The notes below the pieces were generated by a model, which was given only the letters and a program-made list of their open reading frames with translations, was not told the DNA's origin and searched no databases. Both the position numbers and the translations under genes were made by a program. Positions 7,997-16,220 of a stretch of 64,000 nt of DNA are shown piece by piece. How positions within the stretch are numbered: the first letter of the stretch is position 1; every line of letters starts with the position of its first letter. Source of the DNA: Brevundimonas basaltis (lineage in GTDB: Bacteria > Pseudomonadota > Alphaproteobacteria > Caulobacterales > Caulobacteraceae). The DNA lies in contig NZ_JACHFZ010000002.1 of NCBI RefSeq assembly GCF_014202075.1, positions 496,001 to 560,000 of the forward strand, read 5' to 3'.

Positions 7997-8262
7997 CGAT
8001 GTCTCGCTCAGCTGTACGGGCGCCCGAGATAACCAATCCGGCGGGAAACGGTTCTGCGAGATGTTCCGGGAGCGGCGTCGCGACCGTCGGCTGCGTCATG
8101 TCGTTGCGGCGGTCGAGATCCTGGCGGCGCTCACGTCAGGTCGCGTACATCAGCGGCGGCGCGAAGGCGGTCACAACGGATGACAGGCGCCGAACTTGAC
8201 GTCAGGGCACTGGACGACGGCGGCGCCGCGCCGTAGCTGTTCCGTTCGTACCGGAGCATGGA
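7997..8262. promoter_or_regulatory. Divergent intergenic region (sulfur operon / HTH ORF)
   Basis: 266 bp between two divergent starts, so it must contain promoters for both. I see no convincing ORF. A TTGACG hexamer occurs at 8196-8201, pointing toward the HTH ORF, but no good -10 follows. Two short similar words, ACGTCAGGTC and ACGTCAGGGC, lie about 65 bp apart. No clear palindromic BigR-type operator is visible by eye. Confidence 0.3.
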
Positions 8263-8925
8263 ATGTCGCAGCGTCTCAGCGCCCGTCAGGAAGAGTGTCT
8301 GAGGCTGACGGCCTTTCTGACGGACAAGGAAATCGCCGGCCGGCTGGGGCTGTCCGAGGCCACCGTCAAGAAACATGTGCACGAGGCCTGCCGCCGGCTG
8401 GGCGTCAACCGGCGCAAGGCCGCGCTCGCTCTCCTGGAACGAAACGTACCAGGGCCGAAAGACCCCATTGGCGCCGCCGCCGCTTCCGCCCCTGATGTCT
8501 TCCTCGACAGGGAGACAGACCATGGCATTGAAGAGCACGCCGCTTCCTCACTGGACCTGGGAGGATCTGGAAGCCGCGCTGGACGCATTCAGCCCGATGG
8601 GCTCGAACGATCCGGTGCGCAGCCATCTGATGCGGGGATTGGCGGACGACGCGGCGGAGTCCGATCCGCGGGAACTGCTTCGGCAGGTCCTGAGCGCGGG
8701 CTGGGTGATGGCGCAGGTCGGAGCCCAGACAGGGAGCCTGAACGGCGCTTCGGCTACCGCCCCCCGCCCCGCAACTGGGCCGTCCGCCTTCTGATCCTGC
8801 TGGTCTTCATCGTGGTGACGGCGGTGATGCTGAAGGCGGTGGCCGACCTGATCCTCGATTACGCGGGGCAGGCCCAGGAGATCGGGGAGTCCACCTCTTT
8901 CCCGCGACCCGGGAGCGGCGGCTGA
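8263..8925 (+). CDS. LuxR-type HTH protein with C-terminal membrane segment (frame conflict inside)
   Basis: The 220-codon frame begins with a clear LuxR-family helix-turn-helix (residues ~4-62: LSARQEECLRL, TDKEIAGRLGLSEATVKKHV, ACRRLGVNRRKAAL). It ends with a transmembrane helix (LLILLVFIVVTAVML) and a short tail. HTH-plus-TM proteins of this layout are known in sphingomonads and relatives. The middle (about codons 85-158) reads as Gly/Ser/Arg-rich low-quality sequence with poor third-position GC. Over the same bases the +1-shifted frame (8522-8740) has normal codon use and a protein-like sequence. So this may be an HTH gene overlapping a second gene, or a protein altered by two compensating shifts. 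The HTH call is firm; the C-terminal boundary is not. Confidence 0.6.
   Translation: MSQRLSARQEECLRLTAFLTDKEIAGRLGLSEATVKKHVHEACRRLGVNRRKAALALLERNVPGPKDPIGAAAASAPDVFLDRETDHGIEEHAASSLDLGGSGSRAGRIQPDGLERSGAQPSDAGIGGRRGGVRSAGTASAGPERGLGDGAGRSPDREPERRFGYRPPPRNWAVRLLILLVFIVVTAVMLKAVADLILDYAGQAQEIGESTSFPRPGSGG
8522..8794 (+). CDS. Nested small ORF in frame +2, probable real coding segment
   Basis: The ATG at 8522 is preceded by GGGAG about 8 nt upstream. The 90-codon frame reads MALKSTPLPHWTWEDLEAAL, then SHLMRGLADDAAESDPRELL and QVLSAGWVMAQVGAQ, with strong third-position GC up to about codon 72. It turns Ala/Pro-rich before the stop at 8792-8794. The overlapping frame resumes normal codon use at about 8740 and encodes a membrane helix. 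A single -1 shift within or near the C6 run at 8760-8765 would join this ORF to that membrane helix, giving a protein of about 134 residues ending at 8925. No family recognised. It could be a separate gene, part of a frameshifted gene, or a recoding case. Confidence 0.45.
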   Translation: MALKSTPLPHWTWEDLEAALDAFSPMGSNDPVRSHLMRGLADDAAESDPRELLRQVLSAGWVMAQVGAQTGSLNGASATAPRPATGPSAF

Positions 8926-8949
8926 GGCCGGAGTTGACGGGAGCGCCGC

Positions 8950-9453
8950 ATCACCACGCCCTTCGTCATAGCCATGCATGTCTTCGCCCTGCTTTCAATC
9001 AGCATCGGCTGGTTGAAGGGCGGCCATCCCGAGCGTTTCGGCGCACTGGTGCTGCTCCTCGACTATCTGGTTACAAGGCTCGGCGTCGCCTGGAGCATCC
9101 GTGAGGTCGATTCCATCGCGGCGACACAGGACTTCGTTGTCATGCTGTCTTTCGGCTGGCTTGCCTTCAGGACCGATCGATGGTGGCCGATCGCGGCGAC
9201 CGCATCGCTGGCGCTGTGCGTGCTGGTTCGCGCCATCGGGATGGTGAACCCGGAACTGTCCAGGTTCGCGATGCTGTCCGCGATACTTGGCTTCTGGATT
9301 TTCCTCTACATAGTGGTTCTGGGCGGTGTCGCCGAACGATGGCTGGCGGGGGAACGAGCGGTCAGCGTCGACCGGCAGTGGCGGCGCCGCCGGGCGGTCC
9401 GTGACCGTTCCAGTCGCTCAGAGGAAGCCGCGCCATGTCGCTCTTCGGCCTGA
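8950..9453 (+). CDS. Four-helix membrane protein, tandem paralogue 1 (probable ATC start)
   Basis: 167 residues if translation starts at the ATC codon 8950; 159 if at ATG 8974. ATC is preferred for two reasons. GGGAG lies at 8939-8943, 6 nt before it, whereas ATG 8974 has no Shine-Dalgarno. Starting there also aligns the N terminus with the next gene (TTPFVIAMHVFALL versus SLFGLIAHVLGWVA, both followed by GW-KGG). About four hydrophobic segments are present, and shared words with the paralogue are KGG-x-x-ERxGA, DYL, RxDRWW and GVAERWLA. The tail after AERWLAGER is basic and overlaps the next start. Inner membrane protein; function unknown. Confidence 0.7.
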   Translation: MTTPFVIAMHVFALLSISIGWLKGGHPERFGALVLLLDYLVTRLGVAWSIREVDSIAATQDFVVMLSFGWLAFRTDRWWPIAATASLALCVLVRAIGMVNPELSRFAMLSAILGFWIFLYIVVLGGVAERWLAGERAVSVDRQWRRRRAVRDRSSRSEEAAPCRSSA

Positions 9454-9890
9454 TCGCCCATGTCCTCGGCTGGGTGGCCTTCGCGCTCGCGGGGTGGAAG
9501 GGCGGTCAGACCGAACGGTTGGGGGCGGCTGTCCTCGTCTGCGATTATCTGCTTACCATCGGCGTGGCCCGCCTGCCGATCGCTGCTCCGCACCGGGCGG
9601 CGATGCTGGCGCCACTGCTGACCGCCCTGGCCCTGATCTGGATGAGTTTCAGGCTCGACCGCTGGTGGCTGCTGGTCGCTGCCGCAGCCGTCTGTCTGTG
9701 CGGCCTCGTGACGCTTCTCGAGATTCTCCGCCCGGACGTCTCACTGTATGCCGCACTCTCGGCGCAACTGGGTTTGTGGGCGGTCACCTACCTGGCCCTG
9801 ATCGCCGGCGTTGCCGAGCGCTGGCTGGCAGCCGAGCGGCCAGCGAGCCGGTGGTGGAAATTCCCGCTCCCCAGTCGCTCCGCATCTTGA
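9435..9890 (+). CDS. Four-helix membrane protein, tandem paralogue 2
   Basis: 151-residue hydrophobic protein with about four membrane spans. It is clearly related to the preceding gene (KGGQTERLGA, CDYLL, FRLDRWW, GVAERWLAAER). GAGGAAG lies about 8 nt before the ATG, and the start overlaps the end of paralogue 1 by 19 nt, so the pair is probably a translationally coupled duplication. No recognised family. The pair lies between the HTH/membrane ORF and metK, 56 nt ahead of the metK start. A role in the same module as the HTH ORF is only a guess from spacing. Confidence 0.75.
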   Translation: MSLFGLIAHVLGWVAFALAGWKGGQTERLGAAVLVCDYLLTIGVARLPIAAPHRAAMLAPLLTALALIWMSFRLDRWWLLVAAAAVCLCGLVTLLEILRPDVSLYAALSAQLGLWAVTYLALIAGVAERWLAAERPASRWWKFPLPSRSAS

Positions 9891-9914
9891 ACATATAAAC
9901 ATATCTTTATATGT
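9891..9914. promoter_or_regulatory. AT-rich palindrome in the metK leader, candidate operator
   Basis: Perfect inverted repeat ACATATAAA (9891-9899) and TTTATATGT (9906-9914) separated by CATATC, 33 nt before the TTG start of metK. A 24-bp AT-rich palindrome stands out in this GC-rich DNA. It has the form expected for a dimeric repressor. ArsR-family SahR-type regulators of the methionine/SAM cycle bind AT-rich palindromes of this general kind ahead of metK in Proteobacteria. Assignment to SahR is inference, since no such gene lies in the window. Confidence 0.55.
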
Positions 9915-9946
9915 CTGGCGGCCGTTCCGCGCATCAGGAGTTTGCC

Positions 9947-11149
<1,203 letters not shown>

Positions 11150-11242
11150 CAAAGGGCTGGCGGCCAGGCAGGATCGGGTCGACGCGGGACGGTTCCCGTA
11201 GCCCCTAGCCCCTGGCCCCCAGCCCCTCTACACCGCCGACCC

Positions 11243-11938
11243 ATGTCCTCCACCGACGATCCCGCGCACCGTCCGCTCCGCTCGTTCGGCCGCATCAAGT
11301 CGCGCGCGTTGAAGCCGCGCCAGGCGGCGCTGTTCGACACCCTGATGCCGGCCGTGGCCCTGCCCGATCCCAAGGCCGGCGCCATCGACCCGCGGGCGCT
11401 GGCGCCGGACGCGAAGGCGGTCTGGCTCGAGATCGGCTTCGGCGGCGGCGAGCATCTGGCGGCCCAGGCGGCACGCCACCCGGATACCCTGATGATCGGC
11501 TGCGAGCCGTTCCTGAACGGCGTCGGTTCGGCCCTGCGCCATATCGAGGAGGGCGGGCTGAAGAATGTGCGGCTGCACCCCGATGACGCCCGGGATGTGA
11601 TGGCGGCCCTGCCGGACGCCTCGCTCGACCGGGTGATGATCCTGTTCCCCGATCCCTGGCACAAGGCGCGGCACAACAAGCGGCGGCTGGTGCAGGACGC
11701 GTTCGCGGCGGAGATCGTCCGTTTGCTGAAGCCCGGCGGGCGGCTGAGGTTCGTCACCGACTGGAAGGACTACGCCGACTGGGCGCTGGAAAAGTTCGAG
11801 CGGACGCCGGGGCTGGAATGGACGGCGAACCGGGCTGACGACTGGCGCGTCGCGCCGGAGGACCATGTGGTCACCCGCTACGAGGAGAAGAAGCTGGGCG
11901 ACACCGCGCCGATCTTCCTCGACTTCGTCAGGGTCTGA
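11243..11938 (+). CDS. trmB: tRNA (guanine-N7-)-methyltransferase
   Basis: 231-residue SAM-dependent methyltransferase that makes m7G46 in the variable loop of tRNAs. The SAM site LEIGFGGGEHL and the TrmB signature LFPDPWHKARHNKRRLVQ (PDPW with basic residues) are present, and the C-terminal TDWKDYADW region is typical. It sits downstream of metK, which makes its cofactor. The intervening 93 bp contains a short AGCCCCT-type direct repeat (11200-11227) and no strong Shine-Dalgarno. Its 3' end overlaps the convergent bioY by 11 nt. Confidence 0.95.
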   Translation: MSSTDDPAHRPLRSFGRIKSRALKPRQAALFDTLMPAVALPDPKAGAIDPRALAPDAKAVWLEIGFGGGEHLAAQAARHPDTLMIGCEPFLNGVGSALRHIEEGGLKNVRLHPDDARDVMAALPDASLDRVMILFPDPWHKARHNKRRLVQDAFAAEIVRLLKPGGRLRFVTDWKDYADWALEKFERTPGLEWTANRADDWRVAPEDHVVTRYEEKKLGDTAPIFLDFVRV

Positions 11939-12452
11939 ACAGGGTCAGACGCCGCAGCGCCGTTGCGCAGAGAACCACCGCCGCCGACTTGACCACCGCG
12001 CCGATCAGGAAGGGCGTGAAGCCGTTGGCGAGGGCGTCGGCCGGGCCGAGGCTCCGCGCCAGCCAGGCGGCGCCGAGGGCGAGGATCAGCAGATGGGCGC
12101 CGATCATCAGCGCCGTTTCCGTCACCGGGCTCCGGAACATCGGGCGGCGGGACAATTCGCCCGCGACCAAGGCCGCGAGGGGAAAGGCGGCCAGATAGCC
12201 GGCGGTGGGTCCGGTGAACCGGTCGAAACCCGATCCGCCCTCGGCCAGGACCGGCAGTCCGGCCGCCGCCATGGTCAGGTAGAGCATCACCGCGGCTGCG
12301 CCCCACCACCCGCCGAGCATGGCGCCGGCCAGCAGCACCGCGAAAGTCTGCAGCGTCATCGGCACGGGGACCATGGGCACGGCGATCTGGGCGCAGACGA
12401 CCATCAGCAGGGCGAAGCCGGCGACGGCGGCGAGGCGGAGCGGCGGGCTCAC
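11928..12452 (-). CDS. bioY: Biotin transporter BioY (ECF S-component)
   Basis: 174-residue membrane protein with about six spans. The BioY signature GPTAGYLAAFPLAALVAGE is visible at about residues 87-105, with TLQTFAVLLAGAMLG before it. BioY binds biotin and works alone or with an ECF energising module; no such module is in this window. It starts with GTG at 12452, overlapping the stop of the upstream phosphatase gene (GTGA), so the pair is translationally coupled. No BirA-type operator was recognised. Its 3' end overlaps trmB. Confidence 0.93.
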   Translation of the reverse strand: MSPPLRLAAVAGFALLMVVCAQIAVPMVPVPMTLQTFAVLLAGAMLGGWWGAAAVMLYLTMAAAGLPVLAEGGSGFDRFTGPTAGYLAAFPLAALVAGELSRRPMFRSPVTETALMIGAHLLILALGAAWLARSLGPADALANGFTPFLIGAVVKSAAVVLCATALRRLTLFRP

Positions 12453-12934
12453 ATTTCACCCGCCGCGAAGGCCTTGTGGAATTCGTACTGTTCGTCGGTC
12501 TCGGCCGCCGGGCGGCCGCAGGCGCGGCCGACCCGCAGGACGGCCCCGTCGATGTTCATCCCGCTGGCGATGAGGGCGCCGTTGGCCAGCGACGGGGCGC
12601 GGTCCAGCCCGGCGCGGCAGTGCATGACCCGCGCCTGCCCGGCGGGCAGACGGCGGTCGATGGCGTGGGCGACGCGGTGGTAGTGCTCGACGTTCGGGGG
12701 CAGGCCGTCGTCGGTGATCGGGAAATTACAGAAGCCGACGCCGTGTGGCTCGCACGCCGCGCCCTCCCCGGCCAATCCCGTCGACGCCGCCGCCTCGGGC
12801 TCGAGCAGGTTGACGACATGATCGACCACGCCGTGACCCCGGCGGGCGAACTGTTCGTCGAGGGCTCCGCCGTCGGGCCTGCGCGACACCCCGAGGCGAC
12901 CGGGGATGCCGAGGCCGATCCAGTGGACTTTCAT
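12449..12934 (-). CDS. Cysteine-phosphatase-like protein (dual-specificity/tyrosine phosphatase fold)
   Basis: 161-residue protein with a P-loop HCRAGLDRAPSL at about residues 112-123, i.e. H-C-x-A-G-x-x-R, and the upstream FPITDDGLPP loop containing Asp residues that could act as general acid. This matches small cysteine-dependent phosphatases. ATG 12934 (MKVHWIGLGIPGR) is preferred over an in-frame start at 12970 because the extra N terminus is not protein-like. It is coupled to bioY. Substrate is unknown, and nothing ties it to biotin beyond position. Confidence 0.75.
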   Translation of the reverse strand: MKVHWIGLGIPGRLGVSRRPDGGALDEQFARRGHGVVDHVVNLLEPEAAASTGLAGEGAACEPHGVGFCNFPITDDGLPPNVEHYHRVAHAIDRRLPAGQARVMHCRAGLDRAPSLANGALIASGMNIDGAVLRVGRACGRPAAETDEQYEFHKAFAAGEM

Positions 12935-13000
12935 CGAGCCTGTTCTGGCGACGGGAGACGCCGGAAGCAATGATCATCGGACGGCTTGCGACGACGGGGG

Positions 13001-13029
13001 CTGACAAAGCCGTTTCACAGGGCTATATG
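13001..13029 (+). promoter_or_regulatory. Candidate sigma-70 promoter of the rimP operon
   Basis: CTGACA at 13001-13006, a 17-nt spacer and TATATG at 13024-13029 give a reasonable -35/-10 pair reading into the rimP leader. It lies in the divergent region between the phosphatase gene and rimP. By-eye assignment only. Confidence 0.5.
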
Positions 13030-13071
13030 CCCCCTCACATCGTTAGACCGGCGTCCAACGGCGCCGTTTGA

Positions 13072-13105
13072 AGCGGCGGCCCGGGAGGCCAGCCGCTTTT
13101 GTTTT
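13072..13105 (+). terminator. Terminator-like hairpin in the rimP leader (possible attenuator)
   Basis: Stem AGCGGC-GGCC (13072-13081) pairs with GGCC-A-GCCGCT (13087-13097): ten base pairs with one bulged A and a 5-nt loop, followed by TTTTGTTTT. It sits 48 nt before the TTG start of rimP and downstream of the candidate promoter. It would therefore end transcription before the rimP-nusA-infB operon unless read through or prevented. NusA encoded in the operon could feed back here; that is inference. Confidence 0.6.
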
Positions 13106-13152
13106 GTCCGGGACACATCGGGCGCCTGCGTGGCGGCCCGACAGAGAATGAC

Positions 13153-13695
13153 TTGAAGGCCAAGACCGCAGAAGACCGCCAGCTCCTGGAGCTGATCGAG
13201 CCGATCGCCGAGAGCCTGGGCCTCGACATCGTGCGCGTGCGTCTGATGGGCGGGACGCAGCGGCGGCGGCTGCAGATCATGGCCGAGCGGCCGGCGGACC
13301 ACGACATCGCCGTAGAGGAGTGCGCCCGGTTGAGCCGCGCCGTGTCGGAGGTGTTCGACGCCGCCGATCCGATCTCGGGCGAGTATCTGCTGGAAGTGTC
13401 GTCCCCGGGCGTCGACCGTCCGCTGACCCGCCAGTCCGACTTCGACCTGTTCGAGGGCTATGAGGCGCGGCTGGAGACGGACCGGATGATCGAGGGGCGG
13501 AAACGCTTCAAGGGCGTGGTGGCCGGGACCGACGGCGACAACATCGCCATCGATCTGGACGGGGAGGCGGACACGGCCCTCATCCCCTTCGACTGGCTGG
13601 TCGACGCCAAACTGGTGCTGACCGACGAACTGATGAAGGCGGGCGCCGAAAAGCGCGCCGCCCGTAACGACAACTCTTCTGAGACCGAGGACTAG
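13153..13695 (+). CDS. rimP: Ribosome maturation factor RimP
   Basis: 180-residue protein needed for 30S maturation. Family marks: [14 protein letters not shown] after the N-terminal alpha/beta domain, and a C-terminal SH3-like barrel ([19 protein letters not shown]). It starts with TTG at 13153, where the conserved [18 protein letters not shown] begins; an in-frame ATG at 13099 lies within the leader hairpin and is unlikely. It is the first gene of the operon with nusA 3 bp downstream. A charged tail ([14 protein letters not shown]) ends the protein. Confidence 0.94.
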   Translation: MKAKTAEDRQLLELIEPIAESLGLDIVRVRLMGGTQRRRLQIMAERPADHDIAVEECARLSRAVSEVFDAADPISGEYLLEVSSPGVDRPLTRQSDFDLFEGYEARLETDRMIEGRKRFKGVVAGTDGDNIAIDLDGEADTALIPFDWLVDAKLVLTDELMKAGAEKRAARNDNSSETED

Positions 13696-13698
13696 ACC

Positions 13699-15453
13699 AT
13701 GGCTGTCGCCGGCGTTTCCGCGAACCGACTCGAACTGCTGCAGATCGCCGATGCGGTCGCGCGCGAGAAAAACATCGACAAGGAGATCGTCGTCGAGGCG
13801 ATCGAGGAGGCGATCCAGAAGGGCGCCAAGTCGCGCTACGGCGCCCATCACGACATCCGCGCCAAGATCGATGTCAAATCGGGCGAACTGGCCCTGACCC
13901 GTCACGTCACCATCGTCGAGGACGACTGGCAGCCCGAGGACGAGCTGGAAGAGTTCAACGACAGCGCCATGGTGCGCCTCAAGGACGCGCTGAAGCGCGA
14001 TCCCGAGGCCGTCGTCGGCAAGGAATATGTCGAGGAGCTGCCGCCGTTCGAATTCGGCCGGGTGCAGACCCAGATGGCCCGCCAGGTGGTGATGGGCAAG
14101 GTTCGCGACGCCGAGCGCGCCAACCAGTACGAAGAGTTCAAGGACCGCGTCGGCGAGATCGTCAACGGAACCGTCAAGCGCGTCGAATACGGCAATACCG
14201 TCGTCGACCTGGGCCGGGGCGAGGGCATCATGCGCCGCAACGACTCGATCCCGCGCGAGATCTTCAACATCGGCGACCGCATCCGCACCTACATCTACGA
14301 CGTGCGCCCGGAAGCGAAGGGCCCGCAGGTCATGCTGTCCCGCTCGCACCCGGGCTTCATGGCCAAGCTGTTCGCCCAGGAAGTGCCCGAGGTCTACGAC
14401 GGCGTGATCGAGATCCGCGCCGCCGCCCGCGACGCCGGCTCGCGCGCCAAGATGGCCGTCCTGTCCAACGACTCCTCGATCGACCCGGTCGGCGCCTGCG
14501 TCGGCATGCGCGGCTCGCGCGTTCAGGCGGTGGTCGCCGAACTGCAGGGCGAGAAGATCGACATCATCCAGTGGAACGCCGACGAACCGACCTTCATCGT
14601 CAACGCCCTGGCCCCGGCCGAGGTGTCGAAGGTGGTGCTCGATGAAGAGGCCGACCGCGTCGAGGTGGTGGTGCCGGACGAACAGCTGTCGCTGGCCATC
14701 GGCCGCCGCGGCCAGAATGTCCGCCTCGCCTCGCAGTTGACCGGCTGGCAGATCGACATCATCACCGAGTCCCAGGACTCCGAGCGCCGCCAGCGCGAAT
14801 TCACCGAGCGCACCGCCCTGTTCCAGGAAGCCCTGGACGTGGACGAGGTCATCGCCCAACTGCTGGTCACCGAAGGTTTCGCCACGGTCGAAGACCTGGC
14901 GTTTGTGGAAACCTACGAGATTTCGGACATCGAAGGCTTCGACGACGACACCGCCGAGGAACTGCAGGCTCGCGCCCGCGACTTCCTCGACAAGCAGGCC
15001 GCTATTCTGGACGCCAGGCGCAAGGAACTGGGTGTCGAGGACGGCGTGCTCGAGGTGCCGGGTGTGACCCTGCAGATCGCCGTCGCCCTCGGCGAGGGCG
15101 GCGTGAAGACGGTCGAGGATCTCGCCGACCTGGCCACTGACGAAATCCGCGGCGGCTACGAGGTGAAGAACGGCGAGCGGGTCAAGGTCCCGGGCGTTCT
15201 CGAGAGCTTCAACCTGGCGCAGGAAGACGCCGAGATGTTGATCCTGCAGGCCCGCGTGGCGGCCGGCTGGATCGACGCCTCGGAGCTGCCGCAGCCTGAG
15301 CCTGAGCCGGAATACGAGGAAGAAGGCGAAGGCGAATACGACGCCGACGCCGTCTTCGCGGCCCAGGAAGAGGGCGGGGAAGAGGCGGCGCCCGAAGGCG
15401 ACGACGAGACGGAGGTCCTCGCCGAGGACTCCGAACAGCCCGAAAACGCGTGA
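13699..15453 (+). CDS. nusA: Transcription termination/antitermination factor NusA
   Basis: 584-residue RNA polymerase-binding factor controlling pausing, termination and antitermination. Domains in order: N-terminal RNAP-binding region (1-~130), S1 (~145-205, containing [22 protein letters not shown]), KH1 and KH2 (~210-350, [14 protein letters not shown] and [14 protein letters not shown]), then two helix-hairpin-helix acidic repeats (~375-510). The last ~50 residues form an acidic low-complexity tail ([15 protein letters not shown]). Starts 3 bp after rimP and is followed by ylxR and infB, the usual bacterial order. Confidence 0.98.
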   Translation: MAVAGVSANRLELLQIADAVAREKNIDKEIVVEAIEEAIQKGAKSRYGAHHDIRAKIDVKSGELALTRHVTIVEDDWQPEDELEEFNDSAMVRLKDALKRDPEAVVGKEYVEELPPFEFGRVQTQMARQVVMGKVRDAERANQYEEFKDRVGEIVNGTVKRVEYGNTVVDLGRGEGIMRRNDSIPREIFNIGDRIRTYIYDVRPEAKGPQVMLSRSHPGFMAKLFAQEVPEVYDGVIEIRAAARDAGSRAKMAVLSNDSSIDPVGACVGMRGSRVQAVVAELQGEKIDIIQWNADEPTFIVNALAPAEVSKVVLDEEADRVEVVVPDEQLSLAIGRRGQNVRLASQLTGWQIDIITESQDSERRQREFTERTALFQEALDVDEVIAQLLVTEGFATVEDLAFVETYEISDIEGFDDDTAEELQARARDFLDKQAAILDARRKELGVEDGVLEVPGVTLQIAVALGEGGVKTVEDLADLATDEIRGGYEVKNGERVKVPGVLESFNLAQEDAEMLILQARVAAGWIDASELPQPEPEPEYEEEGEGEYDADAVFAAQEEGGEEAAPEGDDETEVLAEDSEQPENA

Positions 15454-15471
15454 TGGGAGACCGGGCCCTCC

Positions 15472-16140
15472 ATGAGTTTGCGCGAAGCGACGATCGATAG
15501 GGAACGCCGGGACCTGGTCACCCACCAGGTCATGGATGAATCTCGACTGGTCCGCTTCGTCGCCGCTCCGGACGGCACGGTCGCTCCCGACCTGGCGCGC
15601 AAGCTGCCCGGCCGCGGCCTGTGGGTCGCGGCCGACCGCGCCTCGGTCGAGGCGGCGGTGAGGAAGAACCTGTTCTCGCGCGCGGCCAAGACTCCGCTGA
15701 AACCGGCCGCCGATCTCGCCGATCTGGTTGAAACCCTGCTGTTCCGGCGCTGCCTGGACCAGCTGGGGCTTGCCCGGCGCGAGGGCGTGCTTATCTCAGG
15801 CTTCGAGAAGGCGGCCGCCACGATCCGATCGGGCAAGGCCGCGTGGATCGTGGAGGCCGCGGACGGTTCCGCCGATGGCCGGGGCAAGCTGCTTTCCCTC
15901 GCGAAACACCAAACGCCGACCCCGAAAGTCTGCGGCGCCTTCACGGCGGACGATTTGAGTTTGGCCCTTGGGCTGGAAAATGCGATACACGCCGTCCTGC
16001 TTGAGGGCGGGCGGGCTGATCGCTGGACCTTCGAGGTCGAACGACTGGCGGGATTTCGACCGCTTCTGCCCCCGGAGTGGGGCGAAGGGCGGGCTGGAGC
16101 CCCGAATAAGGATTTGGACGGGCGGGGTTCTGCTTCCTGA
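15472..16140 (+). CDS. YlxR-family RNA-binding protein with L7Ae-like C-terminal domain
   Basis: 222-residue protein in the ylxR position between nusA and infB. N-terminal DUF448/YlxR domain (~10-85): ERRDLVTHQVMDESRLVRFV and KLPGRGLWVAADR are visible. The C-terminal ~100 residues resemble the L7Ae/YlxQ-type RNA-binding fold (ARREGVLISGFEKAAATIRSG). Such two-domain forms are normal in alphaproteobacteria. The usual cysteine of the R-x-C motif is absent here (RRDLVTHQ). Probable role in RNA binding around translation initiation or RNase P; the exact function is not settled for the family. Confidence 0.88.
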   Translation: MSLREATIDRERRDLVTHQVMDESRLVRFVAAPDGTVAPDLARKLPGRGLWVAADRASVEAAVRKNLFSRAAKTPLKPAADLADLVETLLFRRCLDQLGLARREGVLISGFEKAAATIRSGKAAWIVEAADGSADGRGKLLSLAKHQTPTPKVCGAFTADDLSLALGLENAIHAVLLEGGRADRWTFEVERLAGFRPLLPPEWGEGRAGAPNKDLDGRGSAS

Positions 16141-16220
16141 TCGGAGCGGAGCGACGCGCGGCTTTTTGTGTTTGAACGAGACGATGGCGGATATCCCGCC
16201 GTCCCGAGTAAAGCGACCGG

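Noticed and set aside
9891..9946. SAM riboswitch ahead of metK
   Set aside because: Only 56 nt lie between the upstream stop and the TTG start, too short for SAM-I and without SAM-II-like pseudoknot pairing; an operator palindrome explains it better.
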